A stretch of DNA of 64,000 bases from Bacteroidia bacterium (GTDB lineage: Bacteria; Bacteroidota; Bacteroidia; SpSt-205): positions 585,570 to 649,569 of the forward strand of contig BPGV01000001.1 of NCBI GenBank assembly GCA_026003215.1. Direction: 5' to 3'. Below, in pieces: positions 49,501-58,910 of this stretch. The notes under the pieces are model-generated. The model made no database searches. It worked only from the letters and a program-made list of their open reading frames with translations, and was not told the origin of the DNA. Each line of letters opens with the position of its first letter. The first letter of the stretch is position 1. A program made the position numbers and the translations under genes.

Positions 49501-52500
49501 TCCTTACACCCGTCTGCACTGGTGACTATGAGCTGCACGGTGTATGTGCCAGCCGCGGCGTAAGTATGGGTAGGGTTCTGAGCCGTAGCGATAGGCGACC
49601 CATCCCCGAAGGTCCACTGCCAGGCCACAGCGCCCACGGACAGGTCCGTAAAGGTGGTAGGAGAGCCTAAGCATTCTACCGTAAAGGAGAAGTCTGCGGT
49701 AGGCTTAGGATAGATTTGGATAGTCCGCGTAGTAGTGTCTCTACATCCAGCTCCTGACTGGGCGATAAGCTGCACCGTATAAGTGCCTGCTGCGCTAAAT
49801 ACATGCGTAGGAGAAGCGACGGTACTTACAGGGCTTCCATCGCCAAAGTCCCATTGATACGAAGTAGCCCCAGTAGAGGTATTACTGAAAGAGACGGCGG
49901 CCCCTTGGCAGGCAGTGGGCAGCGCAGAAAAAGAGGCTACCGGCTTCGGAGACACAGTAATAGTTTGGGTAGAAGTGCGACGACAGCCGGCAGGCGTCAC
50001 CACTTCCAGGCTTACCGTATAAGTGCCCCCAGTGGTATAAGTGGGCGCAGAAGGGGTATAGGTGGTTTCGGGTGACGCACCGTTGCCGTAGTTCCAGATA
50101 TAGAGGTAGGTCGGGTCAAGCGGCGTGGTATTGGTAAGGGTCACCGTTAGGGGCATACAGCCTCCCGTAGGTGAGGCGGTAAAGGTAGGCAACGGAATGG
50201 GCTGTACAGTAATAGTCTGACGAGCTGTATCTCGGCAGCCGGTGGTGGTATTGACCGCTGCTAAGATAACCTGATAGGTGCCCGGGGCCGTGTACGTATG
50301 GGTAGGATTAGCCGCTGTACTGGTGGGAGTCCCATCTCCGAAATCCCAGGTATAGCTATTCGCTCCGCTACTCGTATTGGTGAAGGTCACAGTGCCCCCC
50401 TGGCAGAGAAGGCTCGGAGAGACCGTAAAGCCCGCAAACACCCGCCCCCGCACCGTGATGGTTCGCTTGAGGCTATCTATGCATCCCTTGTCCGAAATCA
50501 CATACAAGGTAATCGTGTAGGTTTGATTAGCGGTAGTGAGGTTATCATACACGACCGGCGAAGCAGGCGTATAACTGGTATCCCGGGGGTTACCATTGCC
50601 ATAGTCCCAGATATAGGTGTAGCCCGGGGTATTCGGAATGGTGGGGGTTATACTCACCGACAAGGGCGGACACCCACTGGCAGGCGTCACAGAAAAGTTC
50701 ACTGTAGGGGTAGGATGCACCGTCACATACTGCGTATCCCGACGAATACACCCGTTATAGTTGGCGGTGAGGATGACTTGATAAGTACCCGCAGCAGTAT
50801 AGGTCACCGTGACTGGGGAAGCCGTCGAAGAAGATGGCGTTCCACCGGGGAAGCTCCAGCTATAGGTGGTACCTGGTGGATTGCCTACACTGGTGTTGGT
50901 GAAGGTGAAGGAAGCACTTCCCCCTTGACGGCACTTCTGGCTTGCATCCACGGTAAAGGTAGGCGTAGGATAAGGATACACATTGATGGTGCGGCGCAAC
51001 GTATCTCTCCCACAATAGCCCTGCACATAGAGGGTCACCGTGTAAGTACCTGGCGTGGTATAGGTATAAGTATGTGAACGAGGCATTTGGACTGCCGCGG
51101 CCATCGCCGTGTCATAGATATACGGCGAACCATCCCCCATATCCCAGATAAAAGTCAAACTATCCCCATACGAGTTATTCGTGAAGGTAATCGGCGTACC
51201 TACACATACATTCGAAGCGCTGGGCGTAAAACGAGCCACTACGGGGGGATGCACCTTTATTTGTATTTGCTGAGAATCCCTGCCACAGTGATTGCCGATA
51301 ATGTAGAGGAGATTATAGGTGCGTATGGCATTCCCCGTAGGATTAGTGAAAGTAAGCGGAGGAATATTCATGGGGCGCCCTGGCAAGGCAGTAGAGCTTC
51401 CTTGACAACACCCATACGTAGACCAGCAATACCCGTTGAAGCTAAAGAAGTCATGGCTGTCTATGTAATCCGGACAGCGGCAAGCACAGCTGCTCCACCA
51501 CGGCCCACAGCACCGCCCCCCGTCTATGTATAACCCCTCCCAGAAGGGGGCCATGATGCCTGCTGCCATGTTAGGCTGAGAAAGATTGGTAAAGTTTACA
51601 GTAAGTGGGTGGCAGCCTTCCAAAGGAGAAGCTTGGATATTGGCTTTTGGAAGCGAGTCTATGGTGAGGGTCACGCGGGCCGTATCACACCCACAGAGAT
51701 TGCAGGCGCGTACGGTTACGGTATAGATACCCTTCGTCGGGTAGAAATGGGTTTGGTTTTGGCCGGTGGCTTCGGGGGAGCCGTCTCCAAAGTTCCAGTA
51801 ATAGGTAATGGGGGCAGAAGCGTTGGGAGGAGGATTTACGGCGGTGGCAGAGAAACTTACGTTTTGGGGCGCACAGCCGGGATTGGGATTCACATTCACG
51901 GAGGTGATACGGGGCTTGCCCGCTACCAGGATAGGCCCCCGTATCGCATACGAGGAACCGCACGCATTATAAGCATCTACTCGTATTTGATAGGTCCCAG
52001 GAGAAGTATAAGTATGCGTAAAAGGAGCCGTACTGGGAGGACTTACCGTATCTCGGGTGCCATCGCCATAGTCCCATATAAAGGTAGTCGCATTTGTATT
52101 GCTGATATTTTGAATAGTTATGGTGTAAGGCGCACATCCCCCCGCCAAAGGCGGAATGTCAAAAGTCACCGCTACATATTGCGGCTGAAAGACCACATAA
52201 ATGGAGTCTTTATGCACACACCCGCCGGGATGCTGGACCGTCAAATACGCCCACCCCTCTCCAAAAGAAGTATACGTATGTACCTGCGGGGTATCGGAGA
52301 GAGTAGTAAGGGTTACTCCATCATACCCAAAGTTCCAAGTATAGATACATCCCCCACCGGGACAATCCCCCCCATTCGTAAATGTCACCGTAAAAGTCGT
52401 CGTAGGGTCGCCTGGGATGACGCAATACTTGATTGTATCCTGTAAGCCATTGCCCAGGATATCGGCCAGGCCGCCCGGCTGTATAGTGACAGCCTGCGTA

Positions 52501-53345
52501 GCGGTATTACAACAGCCCCCGGGATTGCACACGGTGAGCGTTACGGTATAAGTGCCGGGGTTATTGTATCTATGGCATGGGTTAGGCTGAGAGCTGGTGC
52601 CGCCATCCCCGAAGTTCCACGAGTAAGTGGTACCCGGACCCGTACCTGTGGAGGTATTCGTGAAGCATATCCGTCGGCCACGACAGGCATTTGTCGCCGT
52701 AGCCGTAAAAGAAGCCGTAGGCGTAGCACTGACCACATAGCTTTGCTGCACACTATCTCGACATCCGGCTGTATCTATAACTACGAGCTTAATAGTATGG
52801 GTACCCACCGTGGTAATCGCATTCGTAAGCGTTTGATTATTGTTGGGCCCGCTGCTCACCAAGGTACCATCCACATACCAGTTATAGGAAGTTATCGTAG
52901 AACCGTAAGTAGCACTCACATTCAGAGTCAGCGGAAGGGCATTATCGCAGCGCGGCGAGGCCGGATTTATCGCTGTGATAGAAGCTGTAGGCTTCTGGGT
53001 GACCGTATAGCAACGTATAACCGTATCTCGGCACCCCCCCTGCTGTACTATCATCATGAACTGGTGATTGCCTGTTTGGTTTACAGTAGCAGGGTTTGCA
53101 GTGCTATTCCACCCGCCAGTGGAGTTAGCTCTAAAATAAAATGTAACCGTAGCCCCTGCCGGCACCCCCACCGGAAAAAGCTGCACCGTCAGCGGTAAAC
53201 TGTAAGAACACTGCGGGGAGGGCGGATCAAAAGCCAAATTGAGCGAAGCCGCCCCAGGGCAGTTATTGCTATTGTAGTTAAAGCACTGTGCCCATAAAAG
53301 CCCACCAGCAAGCCAGAAAAGCGGAGCAAAGCGTACCATATCCAT
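46550..53345 (-). CDS. Giant PKD-repeat surface protein with type B sorting domain (one frameshift)
   Basis: Two reading frames (53345-48513 and 48916-46550) form one gene of about 2,264 residues when one G is removed near 48950, giving VCLGG then TTTLSGNTTVPLISWQWDFGD. After a signal peptide (FAPLFWLAGGLLWAQ), about 22 PKD modules can be counted by the W-D-F-G-D-G type motif. One atypical segment (about residues 580-660) is Cys-rich (GGRCCGPWWSSCACRCPDY). The C terminus is a type IX type B sorting domain ([45 protein letters not shown]). A long surface stalk or adhesin is the likely role. The ATG at 53345 is two bases after a near-consensus box, and the second ATG is eight bases after it; either may be used. 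Confidence 0.9.
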
Positions 53346-53347
53346 AG

Positions 53348-53355
53348 CGAAGGTA
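53348..53355 (-). promoter_or_regulatory. Probable -7 element of the giant PKD gene
   Basis: TACCTTCG on the reverse strand, one mismatch to TAnnTTTG. It lies two bases before ATG 53345 and eight before the next in-frame ATG. Confidence 0.4.
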
Positions 53356-53437
53356 AAGCTTAAGTAAAGACAATATTCGCCTTTTTTTTATCATTCAGTA
53401 TATGTATCCTCCATTGAGAAAAATAGGGTAAAATGCC

Positions 53438-55015
53438 TTAGGAGCTAATCTTATCCATAAATGAGTTTAATAGGTGAGAAAGATGCGCCTTCATCTCGTC
53501 TGGTAAAGGAAAGGCCATAGCAGGAGATATAGGAAATTGTTCCAAAAACATGCGCTTTAAGGTAGCTTCTACAAAGGCTTTCAAGGGAAAAAACACCGAG
53601 TCATTTTCCCAGAGGAGCCCTTCTTGAGAGTGGTCTCGCCAACGCCGTAAAAGCCCCATAGCTCTCCGGCGCTGCGTAGAGCGTAATCCCTCTGTGAGGC
53701 TCCATAGCCAAGCTAACACAGGGGCCCAACGCGTATCGTGAGCAAAACGTTTGCGCCATTCTGTACGAAGTTGTCTGTATGCATATTGCATCCAACGCTT
53801 ATCCCCGCTTCTGTAAGTCTCATACCACCGGAGAAAAAGCCACCAGAGATACTCCGAGTCTCGGAAACGCTCCCGCTCTATCCAGGCTTCTACCTTTTGT
53901 CGCCACGCCCGTACTTCCCTTTCCGGGGCAGAAGTAAGTAAAAGCATAAGATATAGATTGAGGGCTGTACTTACGCGAAAACCCAGGTTTTCCGAGCCCT
54001 GAAAAATATGTTTTTCTAACTCACCCCCATACCGCAGCCACACCTGACGAATAGCCTCCCAGTCCCCCCTTTGCACAAGATAGCCTATGCGAATAGCTAA
54101 AACTACTCGATGGAGCGCTTCATACCGAGCTTCCATTGGCCAAAATCCCTTATTTTGTGAAAATTGCCATGTTTCGTACCATTTCTCATAGAGTTCTGCC
54201 TGACGAAGATTAACCAAAAGAATACCTATATTCGTCCAAGTAAGCGCCAAATGAAACCGCTTGTACAACGGCGGAAAAGGCATTTCTTCCAACAAAGTCT
54301 CCGCCATAGACAGAGCCAAGGATAAAGCTTCAGTATAAGCTGATGCCTGTGCTTGCAAAAGCAACTGTTTATAGCTTTGCATATAGTAACTCCAAGTATC
54401 GGCTTGGGGCAAGGAGGGAAGGCGCCATCCGCCTTTGGTGCGCGTTTGGATATACGATTCAGTGGCGGCTATCTTTTGGCTCACCGCCTCATACCGCTCC
54501 TGCACCAGCTTCAGAAGCTGCTGCGTCCATCTGCTTACCTCTTCTCCAATAGCTGCCCGATGAAAGTCCCGCACATATACCTCTAAAAGGGATATAGCCC
54601 AAAGAGCCACTTCAAACCAGCCTATGGCGATAGCCTCCTGTACGGCCTGACGCCAGAGGGTCTCCGCTACCTCCGCATGCCCCCACTGCCACAGCCGCAC
54701 ACTCGCCCAAAGTCGTCGCCACACCCGAACCTCCACCGCTAAGCTGTCTAACTCTTGCGTGGATAAGATTTCCTCCAATGCATCCCACAATAACCGCTTG
54801 TATACTTTCAGAAGGTCGGCATTGGCCTCAGGAAAAGTACGCCTATAAGCTTCCTTGAGCGCTTCATCAGAATAGCTCTCCCACGCCCTAAGCGTCTCCA
54901 GCACCCAAGCCGTACGCGTCCCCTGTACCCGAAGGCGTACAGCCTCAAAAACCTTCTCAGGCAAACGCCTAACTACCTCCCATAAAGCCGTAGAACCCAA
55001 ACGGACCTTCCGCAT
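53438..55015 (-). CDS. Unknown tryptophan-rich helical protein, paralogue B
   Basis: Paralogue of the gene at 23468-25057, 525 residues, no signal peptide or membrane segment, all-helical by eye. Shared landmarks keep the same order and spacing: STALWEVVRRLPEK, YSDEALKEAYRRTFPEANAD, LLKVYKRLLWDALEEIL, ALWAISLLEVYVRDFHRA, ERYEAVSQKIAATE, FHLALTWTNIGILLVNLR, YEKWYETWQ then GFWPMEARYEAL, WWLFLRWYETYR, and STQRRRAMGLLRRW. The domain may be an alpha-solenoid. Downstream, 92 bases away, lies the giant PKD gene; divergently lies a fibre gene. This repeats the arrangement of paralogue A. No enzyme motif, helix-turn-helix or nucleotide-binding site is apparent. Function unknown. Confidence 0.87.
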   Translation of the reverse strand: MRKVRLGSTALWEVVRRLPEKVFEAVRLRVQGTRTAWVLETLRAWESYSDEALKEAYRRTFPEANADLLKVYKRLLWDALEEILSTQELDSLAVEVRVWRRLWASVRLWQWGHAEVAETLWRQAVQEAIAIGWFEVALWAISLLEVYVRDFHRAAIGEEVSRWTQQLLKLVQERYEAVSQKIAATESYIQTRTKGGWRLPSLPQADTWSYYMQSYKQLLLQAQASAYTEALSLALSMAETLLEEMPFPPLYKRFHLALTWTNIGILLVNLRQAELYEKWYETWQFSQNKGFWPMEARYEALHRVVLAIRIGYLVQRGDWEAIRQVWLRYGGELEKHIFQGSENLGFRVSTALNLYLMLLLTSAPEREVRAWRQKVEAWIERERFRDSEYLWWLFLRWYETYRSGDKRWMQYAYRQLRTEWRKRFAHDTRWAPVLAWLWSLTEGLRSTQRRRAMGLLRRWRDHSQEGLLWENDSVFFPLKAFVEATLKRMFLEQFPISPAMAFPLPDEMKAHLSHLLNSFMDKISS

Positions 55016-55019
55016 GCTA

Positions 55020-55027
55020 CAAATATA
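55020..55027 (-). promoter_or_regulatory. -7 promoter element of paralogue B
   Basis: TATATTTG on the reverse strand, exact TAnnTTTG, four bases before the ATG at 55015. Confidence 0.65.
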
Positions 55028-55137
55028 CTGAGATACAACCTAAAATAGCTCCACTTGGATATAAGTGACCAATAGAAAACTTCACCTCAATATACTGTGT
55101 GCCTCAAAAGCTCCCAATAGCGTATCTCGTACTACAG

Positions 55138-55145
55138 CACATTTG
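55138..55145 (+). promoter_or_regulatory. Possible -7 element of the fibre gene
   Basis: CACATTTG, one mismatch to TAnnTTTG, four bases before the ATG at 55150. The matching spacing supports that ATG over the upstream in-frame one at 55099. Confidence 0.35.
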
Positions 55146-55149
55146 GGGT

Positions 55150-57468
55150 ATGCGACATTTCACCCGCATAGGACTGGCTTGCTTCGCTTGGATGGCATGG
55201 GCACAAAACTTTGGCATCGGAACCACCACCCCCACCGAACGGCTGGACGTAGCAGGCGGACGCTTACGCGTACGTGCGTATAGCGGAACAGGTACCCGTC
55301 TCGCCACCGTAGATCCCACAGGCGTTTTTGGTACGTTGGCCGGTACAGCCCCAGGCGATGTCCTCCAATGGAACGGCACCGCTTGGGTACCCGCCACCCT
55401 CTCCGTCTCCGGCGACAACTGGGGTTCCCAAGTAGCCCAAACAAACGCCCCTATCCTTGGCGACGGTACCGCCGCTAACCCCATCCGCCTACAGCCCGGC
55501 ACCACCGCAGGACAAGTCCTCCAGTGGAACGGCACCAACTGGGTAGCCGGAACAGCCCCAGGTGATAACTGGGGCTCTCAAGCCGCCGTTACCGCCGGCC
55601 CCATCACCGGTGACGGTACCCCAGGTAACCCCATCACCTTCACAAACGGCACCGCCGCAGGCCAGGTCTGGCAGTGGAACGGTACCGCCTGGATGCTTAC
55701 CACCCTCTCCGGCGACAACTGGGGTACCCAAGTAGCCCAAACGAACGCCCCCATCACCGGCGACGGTACCGCCGCTAACCCCATCCGCCTACAGCCCGGC
55801 ACCACCGCAGGACAAGTCCTCCAATGGAACGGCACCGCTTGGGTACCCGCCACCCTCTCCGTCTCCGGTGATAACTGGGGTTCCCAAACCGCCATCACCG
55901 CCGGTCCCATCACCGGCAACGGTACCACAGGTAGTCCTATCACCCTCACCGCCGGTACCAGCCCTGGCCAAATCCTCATTTGGACAGGCACAGCATGGAC
56001 CGTAGCTACCCCCGCCGTGCGCAATGGCCTCTCTTTCGTCACAACCCCTACCCCCGCCATAGAACTTGGCGGAACCCTTATCAAAAATACCGATATAGGC
56101 CTTGCAGGCTTCAACCTCACCCTAAGCGGAAATGGTAAAGTAGGCATCGGCTTGGCTACCCCCGGCACCGCAAAGGTCCATATCCGCAATACCGATATAT
56201 CGGGCGGCCCCGGCGTGCTCATAGAGCAGCAAAACACGGGCGCTACCCACGGGCTCTCGGTATTCCATATCAGCAATACCGCCAATACCGCCGCTATCCG
56301 TGGCGAGCACCAACATACCTCCAACGCTGTCTATGGGGTCGCTGGCACGGTAACCTCCAGTAGCACCTCCGCCGCCGGCGTACTCGGCCTCAATAGCGGG
56401 GCAGGCTTTGGCGTGGCCGGACAAAATACCGGTAGCGGCCACGGGGTCTATGGCCTTGCTACGCAGACCACCGGCGCCGGCGTCGTCGCCACCCACCAAA
56501 ACACCAACGGCGCAGGGCTCGTAGCCATAGGTGGAGCTATCACCACCCCCACGGCTATCTTAGGGTTAGGAACCTCCGGAGAAGCCATAGATGCCGTAGG
56601 TAGGTGGATAGGTTCATGGAGCGACGCCTCCCAAGGCGGCACTACTTCCGGTACCCCCAAAGCAGGTCTTATCGGTACCGCCGGCCTCTTCGCGACAGGT
56701 ACCCCTAACGAACAAATAGGCGTGATAGGACAATACTCCTATGAAGGTATCGGTATACAGGGCCAAGCGTGGACGCTCCTCGGCCTGGGTAATATCGCCT
56801 CACCTCCTGCCACCTATACGGATATAGGAGTCTTTGGCAGCGCCGGGGATGCAGCCCTCTTCGGCGGAGTCGCGGGGTACTTTGACTGGAATGTAGATAT
56901 AGCAGGCACCATGACCGCTGCGAGTAAGTCCTTTCTCATAGACCACCCGCAAAAGCCCGCTACGCATTATCTGCGCCACTTCTGTGCGGAGGGGCCTGAG
57001 CCCAATACGCTCTATCGGGGCACCGTGCAACTGAGCCCCGACGGCGAGGCTATCGTAGAGCTCCCCAGCTACTTTGAAGCCCTCAATGCCGACTACACCT
57101 ACCACCTCACTTGCATCGGCGATTACGCTCCCGTCTATGTCAAGGAAAAAATCCAAAATGGCCGCTTCGTCATCGCTGGGGGCAAGCCCGGCATGGAAGT
57201 GTCTTGGCTCGTGATTGCTCGCCGCAACGACCCCTACTGGGACGCTCGCCCTGAAGAACACCTCGTAGAAATCCCCAAAGAACCCGACAACATCGGCAAA
57301 TACCTGCATCCTGAGCTGTATGGGGCAGACCCGTCCCAGCGAGCCGCCTACCGCCGAGGTCATACCCTGGAGGAGATCCGGGCACGCAAACAAGCCCTCA
57401 TGCAACAAGCCCAACAAAAACCTACTCGTGAGCTAAAGACCTATGCGCCTCGCCGCTTCAATCGCTAA
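55150..57468 (+). CDS. Fibre-like secreted protein with tandem WNGTxWV repeats
   Basis: 772 residues starting at ATG 55150 with a signal sequence (MRHFTRIGLACFAWMAWA), then the collar-like NFGIGTTTPTERLDVAGG. Residues about 70-290 hold four to five ~60-residue repeats (GQVLQWNGTAWVPATLS, GDNWGSQ, PITGDGTAANPIRL). The centre is glycine-rich and solenoid-like (GVAGQNTGSGHGVYGLA). The C-terminal ~170 residues form a compact domain (KSFLIDHPQKPATHYLRHFC, AIVELPSYFEALNADYTYHL, FVIAGGKPGMEVSWLV) that occurs at the end of many bacterial fibre proteins; its role is unknown, perhaps a folding or trimerisation cap. No type IX sorting domain is seen. The next gene overlaps its end by 26 bases. Confidence 0.83.
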   Translation: MRHFTRIGLACFAWMAWAQNFGIGTTTPTERLDVAGGRLRVRAYSGTGTRLATVDPTGVFGTLAGTAPGDVLQWNGTAWVPATLSVSGDNWGSQVAQTNAPILGDGTAANPIRLQPGTTAGQVLQWNGTNWVAGTAPGDNWGSQAAVTAGPITGDGTPGNPITFTNGTAAGQVWQWNGTAWMLTTLSGDNWGTQVAQTNAPITGDGTAANPIRLQPGTTAGQVLQWNGTAWVPATLSVSGDNWGSQTAITAGPITGNGTTGSPITLTAGTSPGQILIWTGTAWTVATPAVRNGLSFVTTPTPAIELGGTLIKNTDIGLAGFNLTLSGNGKVGIGLATPGTAKVHIRNTDISGGPGVLIEQQNTGATHGLSVFHISNTANTAAIRGEHQHTSNAVYGVAGTVTSSSTSAAGVLGLNSGAGFGVAGQNTGSGHGVYGLATQTTGAGVVATHQNTNGAGLVAIGGAITTPTAILGLGTSGEAIDAVGRWIGSWSDASQGGTTSGTPKAGLIGTAGLFATGTPNEQIGVIGQYSYEGIGIQGQAWTLLGLGNIASPPATYTDIGVFGSAGDAALFGGVAGYFDWNVDIAGTMTAASKSFLIDHPQKPATHYLRHFCAEGPEPNTLYRGTVQLSPDGEAIVELPSYFEALNADYTYHLTCIGDYAPVYVKEKIQNGRFVIAGGKPGMEVSWLVIARRNDPYWDARPEEHLVEIPKEPDNIGKYLHPELYGADPSQRAAYRRGHTLEEIRARKQALMQQAQQKPTRELKTYAPRRFNR

Positions 57469-58846
57469 AGGGGTTGTAGCAGGGCTGGGCCTGCTTTGGG
57501 CACAGCCATTGGCTACCAATACAGGGGTCCCCCTGTACTTAGAGCCCGGGGGTATCGTCTGGTGCGAGGGCGGTTGGCTCAACCAGGCCGGCGGTACCTT
57601 CGAAAACCGCGGCACGGTGTACATTTCGGGCGATATTCAGAATGACGATGCAGGGCAACTTTTCCCCCCGACAGCCTCCCCGGGCACCCTGATACTGAAT
57701 GGCACCACGCAGATCCTCAGCGGGAGCTTCCCTATCCGTACCGACACGCTACTACTCCAAGGTACAGCCCCCAAAGTGCTTAGCACCGACTTATACATAG
57801 ACCGCCTCTTGGTGCTGGGGGATGCAGAGCTGCGCACGCAGAACCGCTTTGCCGCCATACGCAATCCCGACCCCAGCGCCATCACGCGCCAAAACGGCTT
57901 TGTCTCCAGCGACCCCGGCGGCTACTTAGAGCGTGCCACTGATAGACAAGCGGTGTATCTTTTCCCCGTAGGAGGACATACCCCCTTGCGATATAGGCCG
58001 GTGGAGATTGGGCCTTCTACTTCGGCGGCGCATCGCTTCGCTGTGCGCTTAGCCAATGCCGACCCAACCAGTGAAGGGCGTCCCCGCGACCAGCGCCACC
58101 CCGACCTCTGCGAGATTAACCCCCTCTATGACCATTATATCAACCGCCTCAGTGGGAATGACCCTGCCGAGGTACGGGTCTATTATGCCGCAGGAGACCC
58201 TGTCACGGGCCCCCTTGCCCAGTGGAAAACCGCCCTCTGGGTACCTACCCCTGCTACAGCTATCCCCTCCGGGTGGAGCCTACCGGGATGGAGCGACTTT
58301 TCGGACCCGTACTTTGCGTTTTCTGAGCTACGCTCGCAACTGGCTTTGAATGCCTCGGCAGACACGATAGAGGTAGGGCAGCCTGTCTCTTTCACGGCTT
58401 CGGCCCAGCCTACCGCCGGCACCTTCACTTGGGACTTCGGTGACGGAACCGCTACAAGTGGGAATGCTACCCAAAGCCACACTTACGCCACCCCAGGTAC
58501 CTACACCGTAGCCGTGGCAGCGCCCCCTTGCTCCGACACCGCCTATAAAGCCATCGTCGTAGTGGCTCCTTTTGCCTTGTATATTCCTAATGCCTTCACC
58601 CCTAACGGAGACGGCGTAAATGATAGCTGGTCCCCCATCTTCCGAGGGGCAGTCAAAACGCTGCGGTGGCGTATATATGACCGCTGGGGGTTACTTATAG
58701 CTACGGGCGAAGGGCCCACTGCCCGCTGGGACGGCACTAAAAAGGGTGAGCCCTGCGCCGAAGGCGCCTACGTGTATGTAGTAGAAGGGGAAACCCTCAC
58801 CGGCGAAAAACTCACCCGAAGCGGAACAATCACCCTCCTCCGATAG
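57443..58846 (+). CDS. Secreted PKD protein with type B sorting domain
   Basis: 467 residues with a signal sequence ([20 protein letters not shown]). Residues about 25-300 form a module shared with the protein at 42230-44101: solenoid-like start ([20 protein letters not shown]), then [48 protein letters not shown]. One PKD domain follows (about 310-380, [25 protein letters not shown]), then a type IX type B sorting domain ([43 protein letters not shown]). It overlaps the upstream fibre gene by 26 bases, so the two are translationally coupled and may be exported as partners. Confidence 0.88.
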   Translation: MRLAASIAKGVVAGLGLLWAQPLATNTGVPLYLEPGGIVWCEGGWLNQAGGTFENRGTVYISGDIQNDDAGQLFPPTASPGTLILNGTTQILSGSFPIRTDTLLLQGTAPKVLSTDLYIDRLLVLGDAELRTQNRFAAIRNPDPSAITRQNGFVSSDPGGYLERATDRQAVYLFPVGGHTPLRYRPVEIGPSTSAAHRFAVRLANADPTSEGRPRDQRHPDLCEINPLYDHYINRLSGNDPAEVRVYYAAGDPVTGPLAQWKTALWVPTPATAIPSGWSLPGWSDFSDPYFAFSELRSQLALNASADTIEVGQPVSFTASAQPTAGTFTWDFGDGTATSGNATQSHTYATPGTYTVAVAAPPCSDTAYKAIVVVAPFALYIPNAFTPNGDGVNDSWSPIFRGAVKTLRWRIYDRWGLLIATGEGPTARWDGTKKGEPCAEGAYVYVVEGETLTGEKLTRSGTITLLR

Positions 58847-58898
58847 CCTTAGTCGTTTGGGACTCCGGCCGGCAGAGCACGCTCTGCTGGCCATGCGG

Positions 58899-58906
58899 TA
58901 TCTTTG
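58899..58906 (+). promoter_or_regulatory. -7 promoter element of the DUF2341 protein gene
   Basis: TATCTTTG, exact TAnnTTTG, four bases before the ATG at 58911. It excludes the longer in-frame start at 58857. Confidence 0.65.
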
Positions 58907-58910
58907 CCCT

